Source: Desulfobacterales bacterium
Lineage (GTDB): Bacteria; Desulfobacterota; Desulfobacteria; Desulfobacterales; Desulfobacteraceae
Direction: 5' to 3'
Length of the DNA stretch: 8,352 nucleotides
NCBI GenBank assembly: GCA_022361315.1
Contig: JAKSBB010000685.1
Span: forward strand, 1-8,352
The first letter of the stretch is position 1. Each line of letters opens with the position of its first letter. The position numbers and the translations under genes are program-made. Below the pieces are notes generated by a model. It was given only the letters and a program-made list of their open reading frames with translations. It was not told the origin of the DNA and did no database searches. Shown piece by piece: positions 6,932 through 8,352 of this stretch.

Positions 6932-8352
6932 GACCAGTCAACTGAAATCAACGAATCAGATATTGCCGTAATCGGCATGGCCGGGCGTTTTCCCGGTGCA
7001 TCGAATATGGATACCTTCTGGGAAAATCTCAAATCCGGGACCGAGTCCATCTCATTTTTTTCGGAGCAGGAGCTGCTGGCATCCGGCGTACCACAGGAGA
7101 TGGTGGACCATCCGGATTATGTGCCTGCAGGCGGGGTATTATCCGGAATTGACATGTTTGATGCGGATTTTTTTGATTACAGCCCCAAAGAAGCTTCCGT
7201 CACGGACCCCCAGGTCCGCCTTTTTCTGGAATGCGCATGGGAGGCCCTTGAAACGGCAGGGTATGCCCCTAAAGAGAACAAATTATGCGTGGGGGTCTAT
7301 GCCGGGAAAAGTGAGAATACCTATTATTCCCAGGTCCTTCGCCGGAATTCCGACCTCATGAAATCAACCGGCGCCTATGAATTGACCATTGCCAATGCAG
7401 TGGATTTCCTTGCCACACGGACCTCCTACAAGCTAAACCTTACCGGGCCGAGTATCGGGGTACAGACGGCATGTTCCACTTCCCTGGTGGCTGTCCACAT
7501 GGCCTGTCAAAGCCTGCTGGCAGGGGAGTGTGATATGGCCCTGGCGGGTGGTGCTTCCGTACCGGCAATTCAGAAAAAAGGCTATTTGTACCAAAAAGAT
7601 ATGATTGCCTCACCGGACGGACATTGCCGGGCCTTTGATGCCGGGGCCCAGGGAACAGTGGGGGGCAGCGGCGCAGGTGTTGTGCTGTTGAAGCCCCTGA
7701 CCGATGCCCTGGCGGACCGGGATTTTATCTATGGGGTGATCAAGGGATCGGCTGTGAATAACGACGGCTTGTCCAAAATCGGTTATACGGCACCCAGTGT
7801 TGACGGGCAGGTGGATGTGGTCTCCGAAGCACAGGCCGTTGCGGAAATCAATCCGGAGACCATAACTTATATCGAAACCCACGGTACCGGAACCAAGATT
7901 GGTGATCCGGTTGAGATCGCCGCCCTCACACAGGCCTTTCGAAAACAGACCGACAGGAAGCGTTTCTGCGCACTGGGATCTTTGAAAACCAATATCGGCC
8001 ATCTGGATACGGCGGCCGGTGTGGCCGGCCTGATAAAGGCGGTTTTGTCTCTCCATAAGGGCATGCTTCTCCCCAGCCTTCATTTTAAAACCCCGAACCC
8101 GGCCATTGATTTTGACAACAGTCCCTTTTTTGTGAATGACCGTTTACGGGCCTGGGAAACGGACACCCCCCGCCGTGCCGGTGTCAGTTCTTTTGGAATC
8201 GGGGGCACAAATGCCCATGTCATTCTGGAGGAAGCCCCGGCCCATGCGATGGTGGAAACGCCGGACCAATACCACCTGTTGATGCTTTCCGCCGGAACCG
8301 AATCCGCTCTGAATCAGTCCATGGAAAATCTGGCCGACCATCTGAGACGGCA
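6929..8352 (+). CDS. Type I modular polyketide synthase, 3'-partial, begins with a ketosynthase
   Basis: The gene starts at ATG 6929 (MDQSTEINESDIAVIGMAG), preceded by GGAG at 6917-6920, and runs open to the right edge (474 complete codons). Residues ~11-437 form a beta-ketoacyl synthase that condenses an acyl/peptidyl starter with a malonyl-type extender. The catalytic Cys182 sits in TACSTSLVAVH, His318 in ETHGTGTKIGDP and His358 in KTNIGHLDTAAG, so the KS should be active. After GIGGTNAHVILEEAP the sequence enters the usual post-KS linker (LLMLSAGTESALNQ). The form of the motifs (YQKDMIASPDGHCRAFDA, GYTAPSVDGQ, GHLDTAAG) resembles KS domains that work after NRPS modules and are usually followed in cis by an acyltransferase. 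That acyltransferase is not visible here, so cis-AT is inference. Only about ten residues precede the KS, so there is no coiled-coil docking helix. The gene probably forms an operon with the NRPS and accepts its peptidyl chain. Confidence 0.96.
   Translation, partial: MDQSTEINESDIAVIGMAGRFPGASNMDTFWENLKSGTESISFFSEQELLASGVPQEMVDHPDYVPAGGVLSGIDMFDADFFDYSPKEASVTDPQVRLFLECAWEALETAGYAPKENKLCVGVYAGKSENTYYSQVLRRNSDLMKSTGAYELTIANAVDFLATRTSYKLNLTGPSIGVQTACSTSLVAVHMACQSLLAGECDMALAGGASVPAIQKKGYLYQKDMIASPDGHCRAFDAGAQGTVGGSGAGVVLLKPLTDALADRDFIYGVIKGSAVNNDGLSKIGYTAPSVDGQVDVVSEAQAVAEINPETITYIETHGTGTKIGDPVEIAALTQAFRKQTDRKRFCALGSLKTNIGHLDTAAGVAGLIKAVLSLHKGMLLPSLHFKTPNPAIDFDNSPFFVNDRLRAWETDTPRRAGVSSFGIGGTNAHVILEEAPAHAMVETPDQYHLLMLSAGTESALNQSMENLADHLRR
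6959..8240 (+). other. Ketosynthase (KS) domain of the PKS
   Basis: This decarboxylating Claisen condensation domain spans DIAVIGMAGRFPGA to GTNAHVILEEAP. The nucleophile Cys182 (codon 7472-7474) and the histidines at codons 7880-7882 and 8000-8002 are all present, so it is neither a KSQ loading domain nor an inactive KS0. A small deviation is AVDFLATRTSYKLN where related KSs often read DKDFLATR. Its position directly after an NRPS ending in a carrier domain indicates that the incoming substrate is a peptidyl thioester. Confidence 0.93.

Noticed and set aside
6405..6941. Antisense open frame of 178 codons across the NRPS end and PKS start
   Set aside because: It is opposite A2/T2 and the gene junction and has low-complexity, unfamilied composition; the + strand protein is clear.
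6996..7361. Alternative + strand frame of 121 codons inside the PKS gene
   Set aside because: The overlapping frame encodes a well-conserved ketosynthase, and the alternative translation matches no family.

Overview
The window lies entirely inside a hybrid non-ribosomal peptide synthetase / polyketide synthase (NRPS-PKS) biosynthetic locus on the + strand. Two large co-directional genes fill it. The first is the 3' part of an NRPS (1-6905, open at the left edge). The second is the 5' part of a modular type I PKS (6929-8352, open at the right edge). They are separated by 23 bases, so co-transcription is very likely. There is no RNA gene, mobile element, CRISPR array, regulator or transporter in view.

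NRPS layout: C-terminal half of a condensation domain (C1, 1 to ~645); adenylation domain A1 (~720-2075 plus ~3265-3390), split by an inserted S-adenosylmethionine-dependent N-methyltransferase (nMT, ~2090-2835); carrier domain T1 (~3430-3640); a complete condensation domain C2 (~3690-5010); adenylation domain A2 (~5070-6545); carrier domain T2 (~6590-6790); and a very basic C-terminal tail (6840-6902). There is no epimerisation or thioesterase domain in the visible part. The PKS begins almost directly with a ketosynthase (KS) that has the complete Cys-His-His triad, and it runs off the window in the KS-to-next-domain linker.

Reading the ten-residue specificity code by alignment to the GrsA phenylalanine adenylation domain gives DAWFLGNVVK for A1, a classical leucine code, so with the nMT this module should install N-methyl-L-leucine. 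A2 reads DAWLIGAVCK, a mixture of leucine-type and phenylalanine-type positions, so a large hydrophobic residue is likely but its identity is open. The inferred order is: upstream acyl/peptidyl chain, then N-Me-Leu, then a hydrophobic amino acid, then transfer from T2 to the PKS ketosynthase for polyketide extension.

The organism is a bacterium with moderately GC-rich DNA. The nMT and KS subtypes are ones known from cyanobacterial, myxobacterial and other proteobacterial hybrid clusters. A deltaproteobacterium-like source (Desulfobacterota or Myxococcota) is a guess from general sequence feel, not a demonstrated assignment. The domain types are all known families; what may be new is the product of this particular assembly line.
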